From positions 1-6,437 of the forward strand of contig CALKYH010000061.1 in NCBI GenBank assembly GCA_938003595.1: DNA of 6,437 nt, in the 5' to 3' direction. Both the position numbers and the translations under genes were made by a program. This DNA is from an uncultured bacterium. GTDB lineage: Bacteria; Planctomycetota; Phycisphaerae; Phycisphaerales; UBA1924. Below the pieces are notes generated by a model. The model did no database searches. It worked only from the letters and a program-made list of their open reading frames with translations, and was not told the origin of the DNA. This document shows positions 1 through 6,093 of the stretch, in pieces (position 1 is the stretch's first letter; each line of letters opens with the position of its first letter).

Positions 1-1154
1 CCGGCGTAGGAGCCGACATTGCTGATGGTGAAGGTCGAGCCCATGAGCAGGTCGCGCGGGATCGAGCGGTCGCGCGTCATCCGCGCCAGCTCCTCGACCT
101 GACGGGCGATCTGCAGCACGCCGAGCGAGTCCGCGTCGGTGAGCACGGGCACGGTCAGGCCATGGTCGGTGTCCGCGGCGACGCCGATGTGGATCGAGCG
201 GTGGCGCATGATCTCGCCGCCCTCGTCGTCCACGGTGGAGTTGAGCGAGGGGAAGGCCTTCAGGGCTCGGCACACGGCGCCGATCACGAAGGGCAGGAAC
301 GAGAGCTTCTCGCCCGAGGACGCGGCGGTCCGCTTGCGGACGGCGTCGAGCGCCGTGACATCGGCCTCGTCCATGACATTGAAATGGACCGCGGTGTCCA
401 CGGACTGGCGGAGTCGGGTGGCGATGGTCTTGCGCACGCCGCGGAACGGGATGCGGGTGACCTCGCTGGGCGCGCTCACGCGGACCGGCGTGCGATCGGG
501 CACGGTGGTGGCGAGGGAGGCGCTCGAGCGTGCGGGGGCGTCGTAGACCTCGGCCTCGACGACGCGCCGGGCCGGGGGAGCGGGCTCGCGCGCGGGCGCG
601 GCGGGCTTTCGAGAGCCGCCCGAGGCCGCACGGACATCCTTCTCGGTGACGCGTCCGCCGATGCCGCTGCCGGCGATCGAATCGATATCGACGCCCAGGT
701 CGCGCGCGAGGCGGCGCACGGCGGGCGTCGCGAGGGCCTTGCCCGAGCCCGCGGACACGCCGGCGAGTTCACCCGACATCTTGCCGACGACGGTGCCGGC
801 GTCCTCGGTCTCTTCTGCGTGCGCGGCCGGAGCGGGCGCAGGGCGGGATGCCGGCGCGGGCGCGGGGGCCGCCTTGCCGTTGTTGCCGCTCGAGGCGGCG
901 CCTTCGTAGGTCCACGCGGGCTCGCCGACCTTCATGATGTCGCCGGGGTTGCCCATCAGTTCCTTGATGACGCCGGCGCGTGGGCTGGGGACCTCGACCA
1001 GGGCCTTGTCCGTCTCCATCTCGGCGACGGTCTGGTGCTCCTCCACGGTCTGCCCGGGCTGGACCTTCCAGGAGATCAGCTCGGCCTCGTGGACGCCCTC
1101 GCCCAGGTCGGGCAGGATGAAGACATTCGGGTCGGTCGACTTCGCGTGAGCCAT
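1..1154 (-). CDS. pdhC: E2 dihydrolipoamide acyltransferase of a pyruvate-dehydrogenase-type complex, C-terminus cut by window edge
   Basis: The core subunit of a 2-oxo-acid dehydrogenase complex moves the acyl group from E1 to CoA through a swinging lipoyl arm. Reading the minus strand from the ATG at 1154-1152 gives 384 codons without a stop. Residues about 10-85 form one lipoyl domain, with the lipoylated lysine K50 in ETDKALVEV. An Ala/Pro-rich linker spans about 86-138. Residues about 140-177 are the peripheral-subunit-binding domain (ATPAVRRLARDLGVDI, then GSGIGGRVTEKDV). A second Ala/Pro linker leads to the catalytic domain from about 233 (RIPFRGVRKTIATRL, later STFTISNVGSYAG). The catalytic HxxxDG motif would lie beyond the left edge and cannot be checked. 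A GGGAG lies 11 nt before the start (1166-1170), a slightly long spacing. The partner E1 beta lies at the right edge of the window. Substrate choice (pyruvate or branched-chain oxo-acids) is not decidable; the symbol assumes pyruvate. Confidence 0.93.
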   Translation of the reverse strand, partial: MAHAKSTDPNVFILPDLGEGVHEAELISWKVQPGQTVEEHQTVAEMETDKALVEVPSPRAGVIKELMGNPGDIMKVGEPAWTYEGAASSGNNGKAAPAPAPASRPAPAPAAHAEETEDAGTVVGKMSGELAGVSAGSGKALATPAVRRLARDLGVDIDSIAGSGIGGRVTEKDVRAASGGSRKPAAPAREPAPPARRVVEAEVYDAPARSSASLATTVPDRTPVRVSAPSEVTRIPFRGVRKTIATRLRQSVDTAVHFNVMDEADVTALDAVRKRTAASSGEKLSFLPFVIGAVCRALKAFPSLNSTVDDEGGEIMRHRSIHIGVAADTDHGLTVPVLTDADSLGVLQIARQVEELARMTRDRSIPRDLLMGSTFTISNVGSYA

Positions 1155-1460
1155 AGCGGGTCCGTCTCCCAGGAAGGTCAGCGGCAAGGTACGGAGTATG
1201 TCCGGTGGAAGGCCGTCCGCCCCACCTCGGGCGGTCCGGCAGTGTATCGCCCCCGGGGAAGGTTCTCCCGGCGGGGCGCCGACCGGCCGGCGCCGGGCTC
1301 TCGGGGCCCGGGTGCACCGAAAGTCCACTACTCCGGCCGCGGGATGAATCGTAAGTTGTGTGATCAACAGCCCGGCGCCATGGACTCGTGGCGGCGCCGG
1401 CAAATCCCACGGGCCGTCGCGCGGCAGCGGCGGCGTCGAACCACGAACTGGAGAATCCCC
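1155..1460. promoter_or_regulatory. Divergent spacer between E2 and mddA-like gene, no gene seen
   Basis: This 306-bp stretch separates two divergent genes and must hold both promoters. On the minus strand a TACACT (1244-1239 region) resembles a -10 box for the E2 gene, but no convincing -35 box stands 17 nt before it. On the plus strand a small inverted repeat GTTG-6nt-CAAC (1355-1368) lies about 90 bp before the methyltransferase and could be an operator; this is only a guess. No convincing coding region or RNA gene was recognised here. Confidence 0.35.
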
Positions 1461-2306
1461 ATGCACGCCGTTTCTCACACGGGGGAAGCATCGTCGCCTC
1501 GTTCTTCCGCCGCCGACGCCGGAGCGGCGGCTCCCGCATCCTTCGTCGCGCGGGCCGCGGCTTTGGCCTACGGCGCCTTCTGCTACGCGATGTTCCTCGG
1601 AGTGTTCCTGTACGCGATCGGCTGGATCGGCGACTTCATGACGCCGACGCGTCTCGACGGGCCCAGGACCGGACCATTCTGGGCGGCGGTCGTGATCAAC
1701 CTCGGGCTGCTGACGGTCTTTGCGCTCCAGCACTCCGTCATGGCTCGACCGACCTTCAAGCGCTGGTGGACGCGGTTCGTTCCCGTGCCGGTCGAGCGGT
1801 CCACCTATGTCCTGTGCACGAACCTCGCGCTGCTGCTCATGTTCTTCGCGTGGCGCCCCATGGGCGGGCTGGTCTGGGATGTGCAGCATCCGATCGGCCG
1901 CGCGGCGCTGTACACGCTGTACGGGTTCGGCTGGGCGCTGGTGCTGGTCGCCACATTCCTCATCAACCACTTCGACCTTTTCGGGCTGCGCCAGGTCTGG
2001 CTGTACTTCCGGGGTCGGCCCTACACGCACCTGCCCTTCGCCACGCCGTGGCCGTACCGGATCGTGCGCCATCCGCTGTATGTGGGCTGGCTCTGCGTGT
2101 TCTGGTTCACGCCCACCATGACCGCGGCGCACCTGCTGTTCGCGCTGGTGACGACGGCCTACATCCTGGTCGCGATCCAGCTCGAAGAGCGGAACCTGGT
2201 CGAGCACCACGGCGAGTCGTACCGCCGGTACCGTCATCGGACGCCGATGCTGATCCCGGGCGCCAAGCGGCGAGGCGCGGAGGCGCCGACGCTCGGCGCG
2301 ACCTGA
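1461..2306 (+). CDS. mddA: MddA-like methanethiol S-methyltransferase (integral membrane, isoprenylcysteine-methyltransferase/NnrU-like fold)
   Basis: MddA-type enzymes methylate methanethiol with S-adenosylmethionine to give dimethyl sulfide, in the membrane. The protein has 281 residues. After an Ala/Ser-rich N-terminus, hydrophobic segments lie at about 32-57, 72-90, 115-131, 148-168, 206-218 and 222-240. Family-like features are FALQHSVMARPTFKRWW (87-103), ERSTYVL (112-118), the cofactor-region motif RHPLYVG (203-209), and the terminal EERNLVEHHGESYRRYR (242-258), which matches the EE...G..Y..Y pattern of this methyltransferase group. The start is fixed by GGAG at 1450-1453, 7 nt before ATG; the frame stays open far upstream, but only because it lies antisense to the E2 gene. 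It stands alone, divergent from E2 and convergent with the next gene. The wider superfamily membership is firm; the methanethiol specificity rests on recalled resemblance to MddA and could be wrong (other NnrU/ICMT-like methyltransferases are the alternative). Confidence 0.8.
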   Translation: MHAVSHTGEASSPRSSAADAGAAAPASFVARAAALAYGAFCYAMFLGVFLYAIGWIGDFMTPTRLDGPRTGPFWAAVVINLGLLTVFALQHSVMARPTFKRWWTRFVPVPVERSTYVLCTNLALLLMFFAWRPMGGLVWDVQHPIGRAALYTLYGFGWALVLVATFLINHFDLFGLRQVWLYFRGRPYTHLPFATPWPYRIVRHPLYVGWLCVFWFTPTMTAAHLLFALVTTAYILVAIQLEERNLVEHHGESYRRYRHRTPMLIPGAKRRGAEAPTLGAT

Positions 2307-2324
2307 CCTGTCTCGGCAGGAACG

Positions 2325-2354
2325 AAAAACGCCCCGGTCGCAGGGACCGGGGCG
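2325..2354 (-). terminator. Rho-independent terminator of the beta-propeller gene
   Basis: A perfect 10-bp GC-rich stem (2330-2339 with 2345-2354, CGCCCCGGTC and its complement) has a 5-nt loop. On the minus strand it is followed at once by TTTTT (2329-2325). It sits 30 bp past the stop of the minus-strand gene. It may also stop plus-strand transcription from the mddA-like gene, which ends 23 bp away, though that side has no T-run. Confidence 0.88.
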
Positions 2355-2384
2355 TCGGATGGTTCAGGGTTGTGCGAGGTCGGG

Positions 2385-3281
2385 TCAGCTGCGACGACGA
2401 CGCACCAGCGAGAAGCCCGCGAGGCCGATCAGCGACGCGGCGCCGGGGGTCGGGATGACCAGGTCATCCAGGTAGCGACCGCCGCCGGCGTAGACCTGCA
2501 GGCTCTGGCCCGTGTTCACATCGAACACGAAGGCGCCGGCGCCGCTGGTCCACATGATGTTGCCGTTGCCGAGCTGGTAGACGCCTCGGGCGCCGGCCGC
2601 CGCGAACGACGAGAGCAGCGCGCCGGTGCTGGCGTCGAGCGTCACGACATTGTTGGAGGAGAAGCCCGCCGCCAGCACATTGCCGGTCGCGTCGTGGGCC
2701 ATCTGCTCGACGAAGTTCAGCGAGGTGGAGTTGTGGAACACGCCGACGGGCGAGCCGGCGAGATCGAAGCTGTAGATGTCGTTGTTGCCGCTGGAGCCGC
2801 CCACCAGCAGGCCGCCCTGGTGATCCAGGACGCTGAAGGGGCTGGGGACGAGGCCGGTGGTCAGGAACGACCCCGTGTTCGCGCCGGCGGTGTTGAAGGT
2901 GACGACCGAGTTGGCGCCCGGCGAGCCGTTGCCCGAGCCGCCGTTGCTGACATAGACGGTCCCGCCGACCTGCTCCATGCCGCGGATGTTGTCCATGCCG
3001 CCGGTGATGGCGCTGATGAAGTTGCCGAACAGGTCGAAGCGGGCGACCCGGTCGCCGAGCTGCTCGGAGACCCAGATCTCGTTGCCGACCTGCATGCCGT
3101 GCAACGGCGTGCCGCCCTGCAGCGCGAAGTAGTTGCTGTTGACCAATGAGCCGTCGAACGGGTTGAACAACACCATGCGGTTGTTCGTCGAGTCCGGCAT
3201 CATGACATACTGCGCGTCGGCCGAGGCCGAAGCGAACAGGCACGCGAGGGCGGCCGCAGCCGCTGCGAACAGGCGAGACAT
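2385..3281 (-). CDS. Exported beta-propeller-like protein with PEP-CTERM-like sorting tail
   Basis: This is a 298-residue protein of unknown substrate, probably anchored at or released from the cell surface. A signal peptide covers 1-23 (MSRLF, Ala-rich core, ADA before Q24). The mature part shows six imperfect repeats of about 35-45 residues, each built as an x-N-x-V/I-x-x-F-D/N-x-x-G-x-x-x-x-x-F strand pair: about 32-52, 75-92, 122-140, 166-183, 208-226 and 247-264. This fits a six-bladed propeller of the NHL/strictosidine-synthase-like kind. The C-terminus (277-298) is PTPGAAS, a hydrophobic stretch, then RRRRS, a PEP-CTERM-like signal with PTP instead of PEP. The start is chosen for the signal peptide and a GGAGGA 6 nt upstream (3288-3293); an in-frame ATG at 3473 has neither. 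The gene has its own leader, promoter-like block and terminator, so it is probably a single-gene unit. Ligand or function is not evident. Confidence 0.88.
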   Translation of the reverse strand: MSRLFAAAAAALACLFASASADAQYVMMPDSTNNRMVLFNPFDGSLVNSNYFALQGGTPLHGMQVGNEIWVSEQLGDRVARFDLFGNFISAITGGMDNIRGMEQVGGTVYVSNGGSGNGSPGANSVVTFNTAGANTGSFLTTGLVPSPFSVLDHQGGLLVGGSSGNNDIYSFDLAGSPVGVFHNSTSLNFVEQMAHDATGNVLAAGFSSNNVVTLDASTGALLSSFAAAGARGVYQLGNGNIMWTSGAGAFVFDVNTGQSLQVYAGGGRYLDDLVIPTPGAASLIGLAGFSLVRRRRS

Positions 3282-3287
3282 GTTTCT

Positions 3288-3293
3288 TCCTCC
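3288..3293 (-). promoter_or_regulatory. Strong ribosome binding site deciding the start of the propeller gene
   Basis: The minus strand reads GGAGGA, 6 nt before ATG at 3281. It is nearly the full Shine-Dalgarno consensus. It rejects the longer reading frame that begins at 3473 and would bury the signal peptide 64 residues inside the protein. Confidence 0.85.
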
Positions 3294-3331
3294 ACTTAGC
3301 TTTGGTCGCCAGAGGCGAAAAACCCCAAACA

Positions 3332-3357
3332 CGGGCCCGGCGTCTTGGTCGGGCCCG
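3332..3357 (-). promoter_or_regulatory. Leader hairpin made of two copies of CGGGCCCG, possible attenuator
   Basis: The self-complementary octamer CGGGCCCG occurs at 3332-3339 and 3350-3357. The two copies can pair as an 8-bp stem with a 10-nt loop. On the minus strand the stem is followed by a T-rich run (TGTTTGGGGTTTTT, 3331-3318), which gives it the look of an intrinsic terminator. It lies between the promoter-like block (3372-3400) and the propeller start, so it could attenuate transcription. Because each copy is a palindrome, paired binding sites for a dimeric protein are an alternative reading. Confidence 0.5.
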
Positions 3358-3371
3358 AACGATGAGCCGTC

Positions 3372-3400
3372 ATGGTCCCGCGCCCGGCCTGCGGCGTCAA
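3372..3400 (-). promoter_or_regulatory. Promoter-like block upstream of the propeller gene, shared with the gene at 4609
   Basis: The minus strand shows TTGACG (3400-3395), a 17-nt spacer, then GACCAT (3377-3372). TTGACG matches the sigma-70 -35 box in 5 of 6 positions; the -10 is weak. The spacer carries CGCAGGCCGG and CGCGG, both also present at the same place before the other PEP-CTERM-like gene. The block ends 90 nt before the start codon. Confidence 0.55.
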
Positions 3401-3487
3401 GATAAAACTCCGCTCGCCATGCGGCGACCTGACGGGCGTTAGCGCCGCGTTCGCATGAACAGCCCCCCGCCATCCGCGAGAACAGGC

Positions 3488-4324
3488 ATGTCCAAGCACA
3501 ACGGCCTCATGGATTTCCACGCCCTCGCGGTCCTTGAGGAACGGCGCGAATCCCGCGGCGTGGGCGAGATCGCCGACGAGGCCATGCCCTTCGCCGGCGG
3601 CGTCGTCTGCCGGGGCGAGCCGGGCTCCTGGTTCAACGGCGCCCGCGGCGCCGGCATGTCGGGGCCCGTCTCGCGCGACGAGGTCCGCGGGTTCATCCAT
3701 GAGCTTGAGATCAGGGGCATCGAGCCGCGCATCAGCATCTGTCCGTTCGTCGACGAGTCCCTCCGGCGCGCGCTGTTCGAAGAGCGATTCCTGTTGCGCG
3801 ACTTCACCTCCGTCCTTTGCCGTCCCCTGCTGCCGGATGAGCGCATCGCGCCGCTTGTCGCGCCGCCTCAGTCGCTGCGCATCGAGCCGGTGGATCCGTC
3901 CGATCAACAGGCTGTCGAGAGCTTCGCACGCACCTCGGTCGCTGGATTCCTGTCGGACAGCCGCGAGCCGCCGGAGATGTGCCTAAGGCTCACCAGGCGA
4001 ATGGCGCGCCATCCGCGCGCCACAGCCATCCGCGCCATGGTTGGGGATGAGTGCGTCGGCGCTGGCGCCATGGAGATCGACGGCGAGCTCGCCGCGCTCT
4101 ACGGCGCATCCGTCCTGGTGAACCGTCGAGGACAAGGGATCCAGCAGGCGATGCTCGCGTGGCGACTCAACAGGGCGGCGGCGTGCGGCGTGTCGATCGC
4201 CACTATCGGATCGCGACCGAGGGCCCAGACCGAGCGCAACGCCCAGCGCATGGGCTTCGCGTTGGCCTACATGAAAGTCACGCTCGTCAGGCCCGGGCCG
4301 GGGCTTGCGCCCAACCTGGATTGA
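3488..4324 (+). CDS. GNAT-family N-acetyltransferase, two-part
   Basis: This is a predicted cytoplasmic acetyl-CoA-dependent acetyltransferase of 278 residues, longer than a single GNAT domain. The C-terminal part (about 130-270) is the GNAT fold. It has a strand ending in ASVLV (207-211), the acetyl-CoA pyrophosphate loop RGQGIQQAML (214-223), and TERNAQRMGF (248-257), the usual last helix and turn of GNATs. The loop has Q where many members have G or A, a common variant. The N-terminal part (1-125: DFHALAVLEERRESRGV, CRGEPGSWFNGARGAG, later FEERFLLRDFTSVLCRPL) resembles the degenerate partner domain found in two-domain GNATs. Substrate is unknown. The start is uncertain: ATG at 3488 has a weak GAGAA at 3478-3482, while an in-frame ATG at 3455 would add 11 residues and has no visible ribosome site. 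It is divergent from the propeller gene and not obviously linked in function. Confidence 0.82.
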   Translation: MSKHNGLMDFHALAVLEERRESRGVGEIADEAMPFAGGVVCRGEPGSWFNGARGAGMSGPVSRDEVRGFIHELEIRGIEPRISICPFVDESLRRALFEERFLLRDFTSVLCRPLLPDERIAPLVAPPQSLRIEPVDPSDQQAVESFARTSVAGFLSDSREPPEMCLRLTRRMARHPRATAIRAMVGDECVGAGAMEIDGELAALYGASVLVNRRGQGIQQAMLAWRLNRAAACGVSIATIGSRPRAQTERNAQRMGFALAYMKVTLVRPGPGLAPNLD

Positions 4325-4325
4325 C

Positions 4326-4386
4326 ATTCCTCAACACGCGAGGAATCGCCCCCTCGGTGGGACGCGTCCCCCGCGGGGGGCGCGTC
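4326..4386 (+). terminator. Two hairpins after the acetyltransferase gene, possible terminator
   Basis: The first hairpin pairs ATTCCTC (4326-4332) with GAGGAAT (4340-4346), starting one base past the stop codon. The second is stronger: 4361-4371 pairs with 4376-4386 over 11 bp, including one G-U pair, around a CGCG loop. Neither is followed by a T-run, so a standard intrinsic terminator is not shown; they may protect the 3' end or work with Rho. Confidence 0.4.
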
Positions 4387-4438
4387 GCTGGAATCAGGGA
4401 TCACAGGCCAAAAGCCGCGAAATTAAGGCCAATGCGCT

Positions 4439-4466
4439 TTGAGGACGCAGGCCGGCGCGGTACCAT
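4439..4466 (+). promoter_or_regulatory. Promoter-like block upstream of the second PEP-CTERM-like gene
   Basis: TTGAGG (4439-4444), a 16-nt spacer and TACCAT (4461-4466) form a plausible sigma-70-type promoter with 4 of 6 matches in each box. The spacer (CGCAGGCCGG then CGCGG) is nearly identical to that of the block at 3372-3400 on the other strand, differing by one substitution and one inserted G. The block ends 142 nt before the start codon at 4609. Confidence 0.55.
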
Positions 4467-4485
4467 CGAAACGCAGAATCAGCTG

Positions 4486-4502
4486 CCCACAAAGGCTGTG
4501 GG
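4486..4502 (+). promoter_or_regulatory. Leader hairpin that covers the ribosome site of a small upstream frame
   Basis: CCCACA (4486-4491) pairs with TGTGGG (4497-4502) around a 5-nt loop. The right arm includes most of the GGGAG (4500-4504) that precedes the ATG at 4514, so pairing would hide that ribosome site. Confidence 0.4.
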
Positions 4503-4513
4503 AGAAACACAAC

Positions 4514-4636
4514 ATGGGGAATCAGGTGTCGGCGCAGCGCTGCTCGGATCAGGTCCGCGAAGCGTTCGCACCGACAACCGCCCACAATCGAAAGAGGAGA
4601 CTCGAGAGATGCGCATCCATTCCGCTATCGCGATGA
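4514..4636 (+). CDS. Possible 40-residue leader peptide overlapping the start of the next gene
   Basis: An ATG at 4514 with GGGAG 9 nt upstream (4500-4504) opens a 40-codon frame. It ends with TGA at 4634-4636, 28 bases inside the following gene and in a different frame. The peptide begins MGNQVSAQRCSDQ and has a basic middle (HNRKRRLER). It has no signal peptide or domain that I recognise. Its placement in a long leader, its ribosome site and its overlap with the next start would fit translational coupling. In GC-rich DNA a short frame like this can easily arise by chance, so this is a candidate only. Confidence 0.25.
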   Translation: MGNQVSAQRCSDQVREAFAPTTAHNRKRRLERCASIPLSR

Positions 4637-5265
4637 TGTCGTCCGCCGCCATCGCCGCCGCCGCCAGCGCCGGGGGCACGCTCGTGCAGGTCGACATCTT
4701 CGGCTCGATCGATTTCAATGTCATCCAGGGCAACCAGGCCGGCAACATGGCCGGCGCGCCCGTGCACATGGGCTTCCTGCTGAACTCCAACAACTTCGTC
4801 AACAGCGGCAGCTTCCCGACCCGCGGCTACGAGATCGACCTGACCTCCTGGACCATGGATGTCGACGGCGACCCCATCAACATCCTCGACCCCCAGCCCT
4901 TCGGCCCGGCGTACTTCGTCCTCCGCGACAATGATCCCGCCGTGGACGGCTTCCTCGTCTCGCGCGATGTCAACTTCCCCCAGCCGATCGGCGTGACGAT
5001 CCCCGGCCTCGCGCCCGACCACGAGCTGGGCTTCCTGGCGACCTACTCCTCGAACACCGTCCTCAGCTCGCTCGACATCGTCGACGCCGTCGGCTCCTAC
5101 GACCTGACGGGCATCAGCTCGTTCCACTGGTGGGTCGGCCGCTTCGGCAACTCCGGCGCCGAGTACATCTACGAGTCGATGACGATCTCGATCGTCCCGG
5201 CCCCGGCCTCCGCGGGCCTGCTCGGCGTGGCCGGCCTGGTCGGCCTCCGCCGCCGGCGCGCCTGA
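4609..5265 (+). CDS. Exported protein with PEP-CTERM-like sorting tail, function unknown
   Basis: This 218-residue protein has a signal peptide at 1-21 (MRIHSAIAMMSS, Ala-rich core ending ASA). The body (22-195) is rich in beta-strand-forming and Asp/Asn/Ser residues, without a catalytic motif I can name. Notable pieces are VQVDIFGSIDFNVIQGNQAG (27-46), FVNSGSFPTRGYEIDL (63-78), YFVLRDNDPAVDGFLVSRD (102-120) and SFHWWVGRFG (171-180). It looks like a compact beta-sandwich exported protein and resembles others I recall from Phycisphaerae. The C-terminus (196-218) is VPAPASAG, a hydrophobic stretch, then RRRRA, a PEP-CTERM-like signal with PAP in place of PEP, presumably processed by an exosortase. 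The start is fixed by GAGGAG (4594-4599) 9 nt before ATG and by the signal peptide; the frame is open further upstream without meaning. It is a single-gene unit with promoter-like block, long leader and terminator. Confidence 0.87.
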   Translation: MRIHSAIAMMSSAAIAAAASAGGTLVQVDIFGSIDFNVIQGNQAGNMAGAPVHMGFLLNSNNFVNSGSFPTRGYEIDLTSWTMDVDGDPINILDPQPFGPAYFVLRDNDPAVDGFLVSRDVNFPQPIGVTIPGLAPDHELGFLATYSSNTVLSSLDIVDAVGSYDLTGISSFHWWVGRFGNSGAEYIYESMTISIVPAPASAGLLGVAGLVGLRRRRA

Positions 5266-5300
5266 TCGGCCGTTCGGCCCCATCTCGTGCAATGACCACG

Positions 5301-5329
5301 GCCCCCGCGATCGCTCGCGGGGGCTTTTT
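5301..5329 (+). terminator. Rho-independent terminator of the 4609-5265 gene
   Basis: A perfect 10-bp stem (GCCCCCGCGA, 5301-5310, with 5315-5324) closes a TCGC loop and is followed by TTTTT (5325-5329), 35 bp after the stop codon. It lies between convergent genes; for the minus-strand gene ending at 5338 the hairpin would also form but lacks a T-run. Confidence 0.93.
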
Positions 5330-5337
5330 CGTGCGCG

Positions 5338-6087
5338 TTACGGGCAGGCGGTGTTGAACGATCCCAGCACGATGTTCAGGTCGCCGAAGCCGACGAAGTC
5401 GTCATCATCCAGGTCCGCCGCGGCGTTGTAGCCGGCGTCGCCGGGCGCCGTATTGAACGCCGAGAGGATCGCGTTGAGGTCGGCGAAACCGATCATGCCG
5501 TCGCCGTCGATGTCGCCGACGCACGGCGCGGCGCCGCTGTCGAGGATGACGTTGTCGACCGCCGCCTGCTCATCCGGATTATTGCCGTTCGTCACCAGCT
5601 CGATCGGAATGAACACCTCTGTCACATCCGCGAGAATCGCCTCCCACGTGCCGGAGAGGACGGTCCACTCCGACTCGATGAGCGGCGCTGTGTAGGTCAT
5701 CCAGGGACCCGGCGCCGTAAGCGCCGGCCCTTCCCATCGCGCCTGCCCGCCCGGCCCGGTGATCCGAACGCTTGGAGGACCGAAGGCCTGGGGCTGAGCG
5801 CCGTTGGAGATGCGAATGAAATCGAACGAGACGCTGCCGACGGTGTCGTACGGCGCCCAGTTCCCCAGGAACGCCGCCGGCGCGTTCATCGCCGCGGATG
5901 TGTTCGTCTTCTCGGGCACGGGTCCGAAGATCCGACCGCCCGGGTTGCCGCCGGTGGATTCCCAGCGGGCGGAGGCATTGAGCGTCCAGCCTTGCGGCCC
6001 GTCGTCGAAGTCCGACGACGCCACCGGTTCAGCGACAACGAAGGAACCCAGGAGCGCGAGGCTCACGAGCGACTCGATGATGCGCAT
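5338..6087 (-). CDS. Secreted laminin-B-like domain protein with C-terminal dockerin-type repeat
   Basis: This is a predicted secreted protein of 249 residues. The signal peptide covers about 1-19 (MRIIESLVSLALLGSFVVA). Residues about 26-183 resemble a laminin B (domain IV) jelly-roll: FDDGPQGWT (27-35), RWESTGGNPGGRI (41-53), AFLGNW (72-77), VSFDFI (86-91), and a closing AAVDNVIL strand (175-182). Residues 190-249 are a type I dockerin-like pair of calcium loops. Loop one has Asp at 192, 194, 196 and 203 (GDIDGDGMIGFAD), followed by the helix LNAILSAFN. Loop two has Asp at 225, 227, 229 and 236, followed by LNIVLGSFN. Such tails are frequent on exported planctomycete proteins outside any cellulosome; their partner is generally unknown. 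GGGAGA lies 6 nt before the start but inside a hairpin. Downstream of E1 beta on the same strand with a 161-bp gap, so probably transcribed separately. The substrate of the laminin-B-like part is unknown. Confidence 0.88.
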   Translation of the reverse strand: MRIIESLVSLALLGSFVVAEPVASSDFDDGPQGWTLNASARWESTGGNPGGRIFGPVPEKTNTSAAMNAPAAFLGNWAPYDTVGSVSFDFIRISNGAQPQAFGPPSVRITGPGGQARWEGPALTAPGPWMTYTAPLIESEWTVLSGTWEAILADVTEVFIPIELVTNGNNPDEQAAVDNVILDSGAAPCVGDIDGDGMIGFADLNAILSAFNTAPGDAGYNAAADLDDDDFVGFGDLNIVLGSFNTACP

Positions 6088-6093
6088 GTTGAT

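Noticed and set aside
162..2306. A single 714-codon open frame on the plus strand
   Set aside because: Only the last 281 codons (from 1461) encode a recognisable protein. The first part is antisense to the E2 gene, where high GC keeps stop codons rare.
2370..3149. Plus-strand frame opposite the propeller gene
   Set aside because: It has no ribosome site or motif and is antisense to a gene with a convincing signal peptide, repeats and terminator.
4439..4502. Possible cyclic-di-GMP riboswitch in the leader (GACGCA and CGCAGA words, nearby stem)
   Set aside because: The conserved core and the two paired arms of that riboswitch class cannot be laid out on this sequence.
4393..4553. Four ATCAG words (4393, 4478, 4521, 4548)
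   Set aside because: Spacings of 85, 43 and 27 are irregular and the flanks differ; chance is enough to explain it.
4051..4608. In-frame upstream extension of the 4609 gene
   Set aside because: It overlaps the acetyltransferase gene in another frame and would bury a clear signal peptide; the ribosome site at 4594-4599 supports 4609.
4549..5292. Long minus-strand frame opposite the second PEP-CTERM-like gene
   Set aside because: Its composition (Asp/Gly/Arg/Ala/Val-rich, no motif) is what antisense of a GC-rich gene produces. The plus strand has the signal peptide, tail and terminator.
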